Shown: one piece after another, positions 1-7,700 of the stretch
Layout: each line of letters starts with the position of its first letter
Position numbering within the stretch: position 1 is the first letter of the stretch
Origin: an uncultured Clostridia bacterium
Lineage (GTDB): Bacteria; Bacillota; Clostridia; Christensenellales; CAG-917
Length of the DNA: 8,353 nt
Reading direction: 5' to 3'
Assembly (NCBI GenBank): GCA_937881285.1
Contig: CALGEU010000121.1
Span: 1 to 8,353 of the forward strand
The notes under the pieces: generated by a model
The model's input: only the letters and a program-made list of their open reading frames with translations
The model's database searches: none
What the model was told of the DNA's origin: nothing
Program-made: the position numbers and the translations under genes

Positions 1-24
1 TAACGTATTATTCATACTAACGAC

Positions 25-44
25 GTGCGCGCCGACGCGCGCAT
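25..44 (+). promoter_or_regulatory. GC-rich inverted repeat in the leader of the InlB/GLUG lipoprotein gene
   Basis: TGCGCGC (26-32) and GCGCGCA (37-43) form a perfect 7-bp inverted repeat around a CGAC loop, and G25/T44 can add a wobble pair. It ends three bases before the AAGGA ribosome-binding site at 47-51. In RNA it would be a very stable hairpin close to the 5' end; as DNA it could be an operator. Possible -10 boxes are TATTAT (6-11) or CATACT (13-18), but any -35 lies before the window. The same half-sites occur in the nifJ leader near the other end of the window. It is not a terminator, because no T-run follows. Confidence 0.55.
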
Positions 45-56
45 ACAAGGACGATT

Positions 57-2597
57 ATGAAAAAAACACTTACGACGGTTTGTATACTCCTGGTTGCCTT
101 GCTTCTTTGCACGGTTTTGGTTGCTTGCGACAACACGAACAATCCCGACCCCGACAAAAAGCCCGATTACGAAAAGGCGACTTATACCGTCACGTTCAAC
201 ACCAACAGCGACTTCGTTCTCACCGACAGCGTGATAAAGAACGTTCCGTCCGGCTCGAAAATTTCTGCGCCGAAAGATTCAAACGGCAATCTCATCATAC
301 CGGTGAAGAAAGGTTACACTTTCAAATACTGGTCGGCAGACGGCGTCAACGAGTTCAATTTCTCGACGGATACTATAAAGAAAAACACCACGATAACGGC
401 AGTGTACACCAACAACGTATACAAGCACGAACCCGTCATAAACGCGAAACTCAACTATATAAAGAACGCAGACGGAACGTATTCTTATGAGATAGTCGAA
501 AACGCATACGACGGCGCAAGCCTTTCGGCGGTTGAACTCAATCCCGAGACGACTTCCATAAAATCGACGTATGCAGGCTCGGTCACCGAGATTGCGTGCC
601 CCACGCCAAAGGAAGGCGACACGTTCCGCTTCTGGTTTTATATGCAGGACGGAAAACCCGTTCAGTTCACGAAATGGGCGGCGGACGGCGCAAGCAGCGT
701 CGCAATGCTTTCCAAGTATTATTTCACGAAAGGATTGACTCTTTATGCTATGTACGAATCCACCCTTCCGACAATGGAAGTGGTGTATAGCGACAGTTTG
801 TCCGAACTCGTGTATGGTAAGAAAGAGTATTCAAGCAACTCGCAAATCAACGAAAAAGACGCTTATGTCGCGACAAAACTCGGTTATCGTTTCGACAAAT
901 GGTATTACACCATAGTAGGCGACGACGATGAAGCAACCGATTACGATTTCAAGTTCTATACGGATAAGGAATCCGGCACTATTATCAACAGCGCAACCAA
1001 CACGACAGACTTTTTCACGCCGTCCACACTCGTTCTCAAAGCGAAGTGGATAAAACAAATCACGATTACGTCCGCTGACGAGTATAAGAGCAAACTTTAC
1101 GACGTTCTGCGCAAAGAAAACCCGACCGAAGACGAGCAACTTGCCATTTCGCAAATTCTCGAAGCGGATATTATCTTTGCAAACGACGTCAATTTCGGCG
1201 GTATAGGAGCACTCGAACCGTTGTTTGATTCCGAACACGTCTTCAAAGGCACTATCGACGGCGGCATTTACGACGGAAACGGCAACCTTACGGGCAAGTC
1301 GAAGTTGCAAAACGTTTCTATTTCCGCACAATCTCACGCATCCGTTTTCGGATACGTTGCAGGCAGTATAAAGAATCTCGACGTCGAAAACGTCAATCTC
1401 ACCGTCGTTAAAGACGAGAACGGCAAATTCGGCATCAAATCCGTGCTTGCACCCGTTGCGACGAGAAACGAAGGCTCGATAACCAACGTTGCGGTGTCCG
1501 GTGCGATTTTCAATCTCGAAAGCGGAATGAACACCGTGTATATCGGCGGCATCGTCGGTGAAAACAAGGGCTTTTCAACAAATTCAAACACGGGATATAT
1601 CAGTGATTGCACGAGCAACGTCACCATAAACGACGCAACGGCAAAGGCTTTCGTCATCGGCGGCGTGACTGCCGAAACGAACGCGTCTTCCGCTCTCACG
1701 AGAAACTCTGCGGCGGTTACGGTCAAGAATATTTCCACCGTTGACGACGGCATTTCGGCGAACGGAGCAACGTATTTCGTGCTTGGCGGAATTGCAGGAA
1801 GAAGCGGCGGAACGATTACGAAGTCCAACGCAAGCGTAACCGTCGAAAACGGCACGATTTTTTCGGGAGCGGCTTCAATCGGCGGTATCGCAGGTGACGG
1901 CACGGGTTCGCTTGCAACTTCGAGCGCAAATATCACGGTGTCTGCACTCGTTGCAAACGCAAACGTCGGCGGTCTTATCGGTAAAAACGAAGGTTACGTT
2001 CTCAATGCATACGCAATCGTCGATTTCGATTTGACTGCGGCAGGGAAGAACGCAATTCTTTCCGTCGGCGGTCTTATCGGCAACAATTTCAGTTCAAAGA
2101 CCGAAACGGGCACGTCGCAAACGATAGGCATCGGCGCAATCAACAAGAGTTATTCCGACGGCGAGATAAACGTTTCCGTCAATGACGGCGCACTCACGAC
2201 TCTTTTCGTCGGCGGCATCGCAGGCCGCAACAACAAGAGCAAAATCGGCGGAGTGTTCACGCTCGTAGATATAACCGTTGACGGCGTCAAAGACGGCGTA
2301 AAGTCAAATCTCGGTTTTGCATTCGGTAGCATGGAAGCAAAGGCAACGATAAATTCCGGTTGGTACGGCGACGGCAACTCGCTCACGCTCAACGGCGAAA
2401 AATACGAACTCAAATTTGACGGCAACGACGCGGAAGGCAATCCCACTTACACCGAAAACTTCGAGATAACCAAGGTCGGAACGAAGACGGAAAGCAGCAA
2501 CTTCACGTCGAAAGTGTGGCTTGAAAGCAAATCAAACGCAAACCTTGACGGCGAAGTCTGGAATTTGACCGACGGCACATTGCCCACGTTGAAATAA
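57..2597 (+). CDS. Surface lipoprotein with InlB-type B-repeat modules and a GLUG repeat region
   Basis: This 846-residue protein is probably exported, lipid-anchored and displayed at the cell surface. Its ligand is unknown. The start is set by AAGGA (47-51) five bases before ATG. Residues 1-24 are a lipoprotein signal: KK, a hydrophobic stretch, then the lipobox LVAC with the lipidated Cys24, followed by a polar Asn/Asp/Pro/Lys linker. Three InlB (Listeria-Bacteroides) type modules follow at about 42-118, 130-233 and 239-332. They show the GYTFKYW / GYRFDKW type motif and end in AVY, AMY or AKW; the middle one is degenerate. From about 335 the chain resembles the entry to a GLUG beta-helix (ADIIFANDVNF, FKGTIDGG). 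Gly-Gly-[ILV]-x-[GA] repeats then start near 497, 535 (degenerate), 577, 609, 638, 671 and 719. It ends WNLTDGTLPTL, a common close for GLUG proteins. There is no sortase motif or C-terminal membrane segment, which fits N-terminal lipid anchoring. It is a single-gene unit that ends at a strong terminator. A role in adhesion or glycan binding is inferred from the architecture only. Confidence 0.9.
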   Translation: MKKTLTTVCILLVALLLCTVLVACDNTNNPDPDKKPDYEKATYTVTFNTNSDFVLTDSVIKNVPSGSKISAPKDSNGNLIIPVKKGYTFKYWSADGVNEFNFSTDTIKKNTTITAVYTNNVYKHEPVINAKLNYIKNADGTYSYEIVENAYDGASLSAVELNPETTSIKSTYAGSVTEIACPTPKEGDTFRFWFYMQDGKPVQFTKWAADGASSVAMLSKYYFTKGLTLYAMYESTLPTMEVVYSDSLSELVYGKKEYSSNSQINEKDAYVATKLGYRFDKWYYTIVGDDDEATDYDFKFYTDKESGTIINSATNTTDFFTPSTLVLKAKWIKQITITSADEYKSKLYDVLRKENPTEDEQLAISQILEADIIFANDVNFGGIGALEPLFDSEHVFKGTIDGGIYDGNGNLTGKSKLQNVSISAQSHASVFGYVAGSIKNLDVENVNLTVVKDENGKFGIKSVLAPVATRNEGSITNVAVSGAIFNLESGMNTVYIGGIVGENKGFSTNSNTGYISDCTSNVTINDATAKAFVIGGVTAETNASSALTRNSAAVTVKNISTVDDGISANGATYFVLGGIAGRSGGTITKSNASVTVENGTIFSGAASIGGIAGDGTGSLATSSANITVSALVANANVGGLIGKNEGYVLNAYAIVDFDLTAAGKNAILSVGGLIGNNFSSKTETGTSQTIGIGAINKSYSDGEINVSVNDGALTTLFVGGIAGRNNKSKIGGVFTLVDITVDGVKDGVKSNLGFAFGSMEAKATINSGWYGDGNSLTLNGEKYELKFDGNDAEGNPTYTENFEITKVGTKTESSNFTSKVWLESKSNANLDGEVWNLTDGTLPTLK

Positions 2598-2621
2598 CGT
2601 TTTGAAGAGATAACAAATTTG

Positions 2622-2652
2622 AAAACGGCACGTAAATTTACGTGCCGTTTTT
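2622..2652. terminator. Bidirectional intrinsic terminator (perfect palindrome)
   Basis: Positions 2622-2651 are a perfect 30-base palindrome with arms 2622-2636 and 2637-2651. The GC-rich core CGGCACG/CGTGCCG is flanked by A4 and T4, and a further T follows at 2652. Rightward, it lies 24 bases after the stop of the InlB/GLUG gene and ends in TTTTT. Leftward, it lies 47 bases after the stop of the 52-codon gene and ends in TTTT. Its position between convergent genes supports use in both directions. Confidence 0.93.
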
Positions 2653-2699
2653 ATGCTTATGTATAAGGTGCGCTCGTTTTAGAGCACAAGTGCGGATGA

Positions 2700-2858
2700 T
2701 TACAACTTTGAATCAACCAACGATAATAATACTTTTTTGCCGTCGTTGAGCGAGATATAAAACATATATCCCATTTCCTTCTCTACGTATTCGACGTCGT
2801 CAACTTCGTCAATTTCTGTTGCAACAAGTTCTCCGATTTTTGTAAGCAGTTCTTCCAT
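2700..2858 (-). CDS. Small acidic protein of unknown function (52 aa)
   Basis: This short gene is supported by a strong ribosome-binding site, AAGGAG (2865-2870 on the reverse strand), six bases before an ATG. The frame runs for 52 codons to TAA and is followed by the shared terminator at 2622-2651. The protein begins MEELLTKIGELVATEI and ends in KKVLLSLVDSKL. It is acidic (13 Asp/Glu against 5 Lys, no Arg). There is no signal peptide or transmembrane segment and no Cys or His, so it is probably cytoplasmic. By eye, a short N-terminal helix is followed by strand-like segments (MGYMFYISL, KKVLLSLV). I do not recognise a family. Two leftward promoter candidates lie upstream: one about 32 bases before the ATG, and one about 150 bases before it that carries a LexA-type box. 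It could therefore be a DNA-damage-inducible small protein, but that is inference from the upstream DNA and nothing in the protein itself indicates it. Confidence 0.8.
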   Translation of the reverse strand: MEELLTKIGELVATEIDEVDDVEYVEKEMGYMFYISLNDGKKVLLSLVDSKL

Positions 2859-2889
2859 GGGAATCTCCTTTTTGAAAATTTTACATTAA

Positions 2890-2919
2890 ACAATACAATA
2901 TAGCGTTTGCAAATGTCAA
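2890..2919 (-). promoter_or_regulatory. Proximal candidate promoter of the 52-aa gene
   Basis: On the reverse strand, a consensus -35 TTGACA (2919-2914) is followed by an 18-base spacer and a -10-like TATTGT (2895-2890, 4 of 6 consensus positions). The predicted start point near 2883 would give a leader of about 25 bases containing the AAGGAG site. The -35 is perfect, but the -10 and spacer are only fair. Confidence 0.45.
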
Positions 2920-2990
2920 CGGCAAAACCGCATAAGGAACAACGGGGCAAGTCTTGTTTTGTCGAAATATGTCTATTGATTGCTCTATGT

Positions 2991-3004
2991 GGAACAAGTG
3001 TTCC
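2991..3004. promoter_or_regulatory. Putative LexA (SOS) operator
   Basis: The sequence GGAACAAGTGTTCC is a 14-base palindrome with perfect GGAACA/TGTTCC arms. It matches the Gram-positive LexA/DinR consensus CGAACRNRYGTTYC at 13 of 14 positions; only the first base differs. It lies about 4 to 17 bases after the predicted start point of the leftward promoter at 3014-3042, so a bound repressor would block initiation. Relative to the rightward LRR gene it is more than 230 bases before the ATG, so control of that gene is less likely. A match to another regulator with a GAAC-N4-GTTC site remains possible. Confidence 0.6.
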
Positions 3005-3013
3005 GTTTAGGAT

Positions 3014-3042
3014 ATTATAGCGGATATTTTGTCGATTGACAA
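3014..3042 (-). promoter_or_regulatory. Strong leftward sigma-A type promoter upstream of the 52-aa gene
   Basis: On the reverse strand, TTGTCA (3042-3037, 5 of 6) and a perfect TATAAT (3019-3014) are separated by exactly 17 bases. The predicted start point is near 3007, directly before the LexA-type palindrome. The first well-supported gene downstream is the 52-codon gene starting at 2858, giving a leader of about 150 bases. That leader has no terminator hairpin that I can see. Confidence 0.65.
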
Positions 3043-3054
3043 GTGTGTTTGTCA
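3029..3054. repeat. Alternating TTGTC/GACAA motifs over the -35 region
   Basis: TTGTC (3029-3033), GACAA (3038-3042) and TTGTC (3049-3053) alternate in orientation, giving two overlapping inverted repeats. The larger one is TGACAA-N6-TTGTCA (3037-3054). The middle copy is also the -35 of the leftward promoter. A further TTTTGTCGA copy occurs at 2957-2965, matching 3027-3035. They could be binding sites for a second regulator, or chance in AT-rich DNA. Confidence 0.35.
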
Positions 3055-3182
3055 TTTGCACACGATACAAAACCATACAATAATAGATTTTTGTTTTTAG
3101 ATACGAATAACGATTTTTGCATGAAACGCGAATCGTGAGCGGTGATTTATGTATTTGCACCAATAAAAAGCGACGTTTGGTT

Positions 3183-3218
3183 GTATATCTTATATACGGA
3201 TTTTGTTTGTGCAAAATC
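3183..3218 (+). promoter_or_regulatory. Two short hairpins in the leader of the LRR lipoprotein gene
   Basis: GTATAT-CTT-ATATAC (3183-3197) and GATTTTG-TTTGTG-CAAAATC (3199-3218) are adjacent perfect inverted repeats. The second ends five bases before the AGGGAG ribosome-binding site (3224-3229). They are AT-rich, so the RNA structures would be weak. The first could instead be part of a promoter or operator. No -35 stands at a proper distance from it. Confidence 0.35.
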
Positions 3219-3235
3219 AAAAAAGGGAGAAACTT

Positions 3236-4624
3236 ATGAAAAATTCACGCTTCGTTTTATTTATATTGATCGTGTCGTTGGCGGCTTGCCTTGCAGTCGC
3301 TTTTTCCGCTTGTGATTTGGACGACGTATCCGACGAAGATTTGCTCGTCGCAGGACAGGAAGATTTGTCGATGTATGAAACAAAAATCTCGGATTATTCC
3401 GGCGGCAACTTGTATTTGGTTAAAATAAAAGACGAATTCAAAAACAGAATCAAGACGGCTATAATTCCGAGCGAAATATACTCGGTGGGGTGGAATGCAT
3501 TCGAAGGTTGCGAAAATCTTGAAACCGTAATCGTGAAAGAAGGCGTCAATTCCATAGGCAACGGCGCGTTCAAAAATTGCGGAAAACTTGCGACCGTCGA
3601 ATTGCCCGAAGGATTTTCGGAGATTTATGCGAATACGTTTATGAATTGCATATCGCTTGAAGAAATATCTCTTCCCGACAGCGTGGAACAAATTAATGAA
3701 AACGCGTTTTTTAATTGTATTAAGTTGAAAAGCATAAAGATGTCTAAAAATATATTAGTGAAAGAAAACGCATTTTACAATACCGCATTTTACAACACGG
3801 TAGATGACGGCATGATATACATAAACACGCTCGCATACAAATACGTAGGAGATATGCCGAAAAACACCACTTACAAATTGAGAGAAGGGACGACGGGCAT
3901 TGCAGGCGGTGCGTTTGACAATATCGACGGATTGAGACATCTCGTGCTTCCCGATAGTTTTGAGTATTTGTCGTCCGCGAGCATCAGGGATTGCAAGAAC
4001 TTGTTGAGCCTGACTATCGGCAAAAATTATAAAGGGGAAAACATATACAGCGGGGGATGGTTTGAAAGTGTTCCTGCGATAATCAGAGCGTATCGTCTCG
4101 TTGAGGTGTACAACAAATCCGATGTAGATATACAAGAAGACTATTCTTTCGGTGCGTTGAATTTAAAATCGGTTTGGCTCATGAATGTTTATCGGGAAAA
4201 CGAGCAAAGTGCTCTCGATATACGTGACGACGGACAGGTTTATATGCAGTTGGGAGATGAGAAAACTCTCGTCGCATATTCAACCGATTCAACGCAGGCT
4301 ACGGTTGAGAGCGGAACGACAATCATAAGAAGACGCGCATTTTATGACAGTGAAAATCTGGAAAAAGTCGTTATACCCGAAGGCGTCAGAGAGATCGAAG
4401 GCGAAGCGTTCGTTGAATGTGCAGACTTGTCCGCGCTTGAATTGCCTGTAAGTTTAAGAAAAATAGGCGATATGGTTTTTTTCGGCAACAAGGTGAATGT
4501 TTCTTCTTACCAAATATATTACAACGGAACGGTTGAACAATGGAAAGCGATTGAAAACTATATGAACTACGAATACGTCGCTCAGTGCACCGACGGCATC
4601 GTAAAATATGACAAAACCGCATGA
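3236..4624 (+). CDS. BspA-like leucine-rich-repeat lipoprotein
   Basis: The ATG at 3236 is chosen because AGGGAG (3224-3229) lies six bases before it and a signal peptide follows directly. A TTG 33 bases upstream stays in frame but has no such site and would put a charged segment ahead of the signal. The product has 462 residues. Residues 1-26 are a basic then hydrophobic export signal ending FSAC (Cys26, then Asp-Leu-Asp-Asp). A closer match to the lipobox, LAAC, sits inside the hydrophobic core (Cys18), so the lipidated Cys is uncertain. From about 77, LRR_5/BspA-type repeats of about 23 residues recur, with the pattern LP-x-S/G-[VF]-x-x-I-x-x-x-AF-x-[ND]-C-x-x-L-x-x-[IV] (clear at about 77-168, 218-262 and 358-412). 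Less regular sequence lies between them. The C-terminal YYNGTVEQWKAI is typical of these proteins. The expected place is the outer face of the membrane, in adhesion or ligand binding; the ligand is unknown. It is a single-gene unit ending at the terminator shared with nifJ. Confidence 0.9.
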   Translation: MKNSRFVLFILIVSLAACLAVAFSACDLDDVSDEDLLVAGQEDLSMYETKISDYSGGNLYLVKIKDEFKNRIKTAIIPSEIYSVGWNAFEGCENLETVIVKEGVNSIGNGAFKNCGKLATVELPEGFSEIYANTFMNCISLEEISLPDSVEQINENAFFNCIKLKSIKMSKNILVKENAFYNTAFYNTVDDGMIYINTLAYKYVGDMPKNTTYKLREGTTGIAGGAFDNIDGLRHLVLPDSFEYLSSASIRDCKNLLSLTIGKNYKGENIYSGGWFESVPAIIRAYRLVEVYNKSDVDIQEDYSFGALNLKSVWLMNVYRENEQSALDIRDDGQVYMQLGDEKTLVAYSTDSTQATVESGTTIIRRRAFYDSENLEKVVIPEGVREIEGEAFVECADLSALELPVSLRKIGDMVFFGNKVNVSSYQIYYNGTVEQWKAIENYMNYEYVAQCTDGIVKYDKTA

Positions 4625-4681
4625 ATATAATGGAATAGAGTAGCGAATAACAATATTCTATCCGAACAGAAAAGCCAAATA

Positions 4682-4713
4682 AAAAGCCCCTTGACGAGCG
4701 TCAGGGGGCTTTT
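4682..4713. terminator. Bidirectional intrinsic terminator between the LRR gene and nifJ
   Basis: Arms 4682-4696 and 4699-4713 (core GCCCCTTGAC / GTCAGGGGGC) pair with a single T/G mismatch around a GAGC loop, flanked by A-run and T-run. Rightward it ends in TTTT after the LRR gene. Leftward it ends in TTTTT, 20 bases after the nifJ stop codon. A weaker, bulged stem-loop (4632-4663) precedes it on the LRR side; I assign it no role. Confidence 0.93.
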
Positions 4714-4733
4714 GGTAAGTTTAATCGGGAAGA

Positions 4734-7700
4734 TTATTCTTCTGTGTAAGCAGCTGCTTTCTTGACGTAGTATGCACGTTTCTTTGCAGCGTCTTCTTCG
4801 TTCTTTGCGAACAAGACTCTTGCAGCGTCCGGATTCATCTTTGCAAGTGACGCATATCTCGTTTCGTTCATAAGGAACGCTTGATAATCGTCGGTGGGTT
4901 CTTTGCTGTCGATGACGAGCGGAGCTTTGTCTGTGCCCACGAGAGTCGGGTTGTAGCGGAAGAGTTGCCAATATCCGCAGTCAACAGCCTTCTTCATTTC
5001 CATTTGAGAGTTGTCCATACCGCCTTTGATGCCGTGGTTGATGCACGGTGCATAAGCGATGATGATGGACGGGCCGTGATATGCTTCCGCTTCTGCGAAC
5101 GCTTTGACGACTTGGTTCATGTCTCCGCCCATGGAAACTTGTGCGACGTATACATAGCCGTAGTCCATTGCGAGCAACGCAAGGTCTTTCTTCTTGGTGC
5201 GTTTACCGGTGGATGCGAATTTTGCGATAGCACCCGTCGGAGTGGACTTGGACGCTTGTCCGCCGGTGTTGGAGTACACTTCGGTGTCAAGAACGAGAAT
5301 GTTGATGTCTTCGCCGCTTGCGAGAACGTGGTCAACGCCGTTGTATCCGATATCGTATGCCCAGCCGTCGCCGCCGACGATCCAAACGGATTTTTTGATC
5401 AGGCAATCTTCTCTTGCTTCGATGCTGTTGAGAAGATCAAGGCTGACACCGTTTGCATTCTTCTTTTCTTCGGGGATAAGTGCGATGATTGCGTTTGCCG
5501 CTTCTTCGCTCTTTTGTGCGTCTTCTTTGTTTTCAAGCCATGCGTTGAGAGCAGCGACCATAGCGTCGGACACTGTGCCGAGTGCGAGCAAGGAGTTGAT
5601 GTCGTTTGCAAGCACGCTGCGGCGAGTGTCGTATGCAAGGTGCATACCGAAGCCGAATTCCGCGTTGTCTTCGAACAAGGAGTTTGCCCATGCAGGACCG
5701 CGGCCTTTGTCGTTCTTGGTGTAGGGGCAAGTCGGTGCGCTGCCGCCGTAAATGGAAGAGCAACCGGTTGCGTTTGCGATAAGCATTCTGTCGCCGAAGA
5801 GTTGGGTCATGAGTTTGACGTACGGAGTTTCGCCGCAGCCTGCGCATGCGCCCGAGAACTCGAAGAGCGGCTTCTTGAACTGACTGTTCTTGACGTTGAC
5901 GGATTTGAGTTCCGCAGAAGTTTCTTTAAGGTTTGCAGCGTAATCCCAGTTCTCTTCGTCTGATGCGATAGCGTCGTCGAGCGGAACCATGGTGAGTGCT
6001 TTCTCTTTGGACGGGCAGACAGCCACGCAGTTGGAGCAACCTGTGCAGTCAAACGGGCTGACTTGCATACGGAATTCGTAACCCTTTACGCCGATAGCGG
6101 GTTTGGTGACGAAACCTTCTGGCTTGTTTGCGAGTTCTTCTGCCGTTGCGAGCGTCGGACGAATTGCCGCGTGCGGGCAAACGAGAGAGCAGCGGTTGCA
6201 TTGGATGCATTTGTCGGGATTCCAAACGGGAACTGCAACTGCGATACCGCGTTTTTCAAACTTGGTCGTGCCGGTGGGGACGTAACCGTTGGGATTGAAT
6301 GCGGAAACGGGGAGTTTGTCGCCTTCTTGTGCCGCGATAGGTGCGATGAACGTTCTGAAATATTCGTCGTTGGGGACGGGGAGCGGTGCTGCGCCCTTGG
6401 TCGTGGTTTCCCAGCTTTGCGGATATTTGACTTCTTTAAGGTGTGCGATCGCGTTGTCCACGCAAGCGTTGTTCATTGCAACGACTGCGTCGCCTTTCTT
6501 GCCGTAGGACTTCTTGATCATTTCCTTCATGTAGCGTTCTGCATCTTCGTAAGGAATGACGTTTGCCAGTTTGAAGAATGCCGCTTGCATGACGGTGTTG
6601 ACGCCTTTCTTCGTGCCGATCTCTTGAATGACTTTGAGACCGTCGAGCGTGTAGAACTTGACGTGTTTCTTTGCGATCATGTTCTTCATTGCCGCAGGAA
6701 GTTTTGCGTCCATTTCTTCGGGTTCCCATTGAGAGTTGAGAAGGAACGTGCCGCCGTCTTTAAGGTCGGAGAGCATGTCGTAACGAAGAACGTAAGATTC
6801 ATTGTGGCAAGCCACGAAGTCAGCCTGGTCGATAAGGTAAGTGCTGCGGATGGGCTTGTCGGAGAAGCGCAAGTGGGAGATGGTGATACCGCCAGACTTT
6901 TTGGAGTCGTATGCGAAGTATGCTTGCGCATATTTGTCGGTGTGGTCGCCGATGATCTTGATGGAGTTCTTGTTTGCGCCGACGGTGCCGTCAGAGCCGA
7001 GACCGTAGAACTTGCAGGAGATTGCGCTTGCGTCGGAAGCGTCGATCTTTTCGGTGACTTCGAGAGAATGATGCGTCACGTCGTCGTTGATGCCGACGGT
7101 GAAGCGATCTTTCTTTGCGCCGCTCATGTTTTCGTAGATTGCGTTGACCATGGACGGGTTGAATTCCTTGCTGCCGAGACCGTAACGACCGCAGAGCACT
7201 TCTTTTTGAACGCCTGCTTCATTCAAAGCGGATACGACGTCGAGATAGAGCGGTTCGCCTTGTGCGCCCGGTTCTTTGGTTCTGTCCATAACGGTGATGG
7301 TCTTGCAGGTTGCGGGAATTGCTTTGACGAATGCGTCTTGCGGGAACGGACGATAGAGTCTGACTTTCAAGAGACCGACTTTGTGTCCGCGAGCGTTGAG
7401 ATAGTCAACGGTTTCTTCAACCGCTTCTGCGCCCGAACCCATGATGACGATAACTCTGTCTGCATCGGGTGCACCGTAGTAGTCGACGAGATTGTATTTT
7501 CTTCCGGTGAGTGCGCTGACTTTGTCCATTTCCGCCTGAACGATTGCGGGGACTGCGTCATAGAACTTGTTGCTTGCTTCTCTGTTTTGGAAGTAAATAT
7601 CGGGGTTTTGAGCCGTGCCTTGTTGATGGGGATGTTCGGGGTTGAGAGCGCGTGCGCGGAATTCGTCGACTTTCTTGAAGTTTACGAGCGGTTTGATTTC

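Larger units (their letters stand above)
2859..3235. other. Divergent intergenic region between the small leftward gene and the LRR lipoprotein gene
   Basis: This 377-base AT-rich stretch separates two divergently transcribed genes. I see no convincing gene in it. Open frames across it, including a basic, Cys-containing one on the reverse strand, have no ribosome-binding site and unlike composition. It holds two leftward promoter candidates (2890-2919 and 3014-3042), a LexA-type palindrome (2991-3004), alternating TTGTC/GACAA motifs (3029-3054), and two small inverted repeats before the rightward gene (3183-3197 and 3199-3218). For the rightward gene the best promoter I can offer is weak: TTGCAC (3056-3061), 17 bases, AATAAT (3079-3084). 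Region 3085-3182 shows nothing I can assign. Confidence 0.75.

Noticed and set aside
1334..1936. 200-codon open frame opposite the GLUG region
   Set aside because: An antisense shadow of a repetitive, strongly coding gene; no translation signals and a Pro/Val/Ala-rich low-complexity product.
2667..2696. Possible second hairpin (GTGCGCTC ... GAGCAC) after the 52-aa gene
   Set aside because: It needs a two-base bulge, has short arms and is not followed by a T-run in either direction. The nearby 30-base palindrome is sufficient for termination.
2881..2998. Reverse-strand open frame of about 39 codons starting at a TTG inside the LexA-type box and ending at TAA just before the 52-aa gene
   Set aside because: It has a TTG start, no ribosome-binding site, and would have to be nearly leaderless. 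Most likely chance, though worth revisiting if a transcript from about 3007 is confirmed.
3036..3041. Rightward TTGACA as -35 for the LRR lipoprotein gene
   Set aside because: No acceptable -10 at 16-18 bases; the sequence there is CACACG. The hexamer is better explained as part of the overlapping leftward -35 and inverted repeats.
2783..3220. 145-codon reverse-strand open frame across the intergenic region
   Set aside because: Basic, low-quality composition with no ribosome-binding site. It runs through the promoter and LexA-type elements and overlaps the better supported 52-codon gene in another frame.
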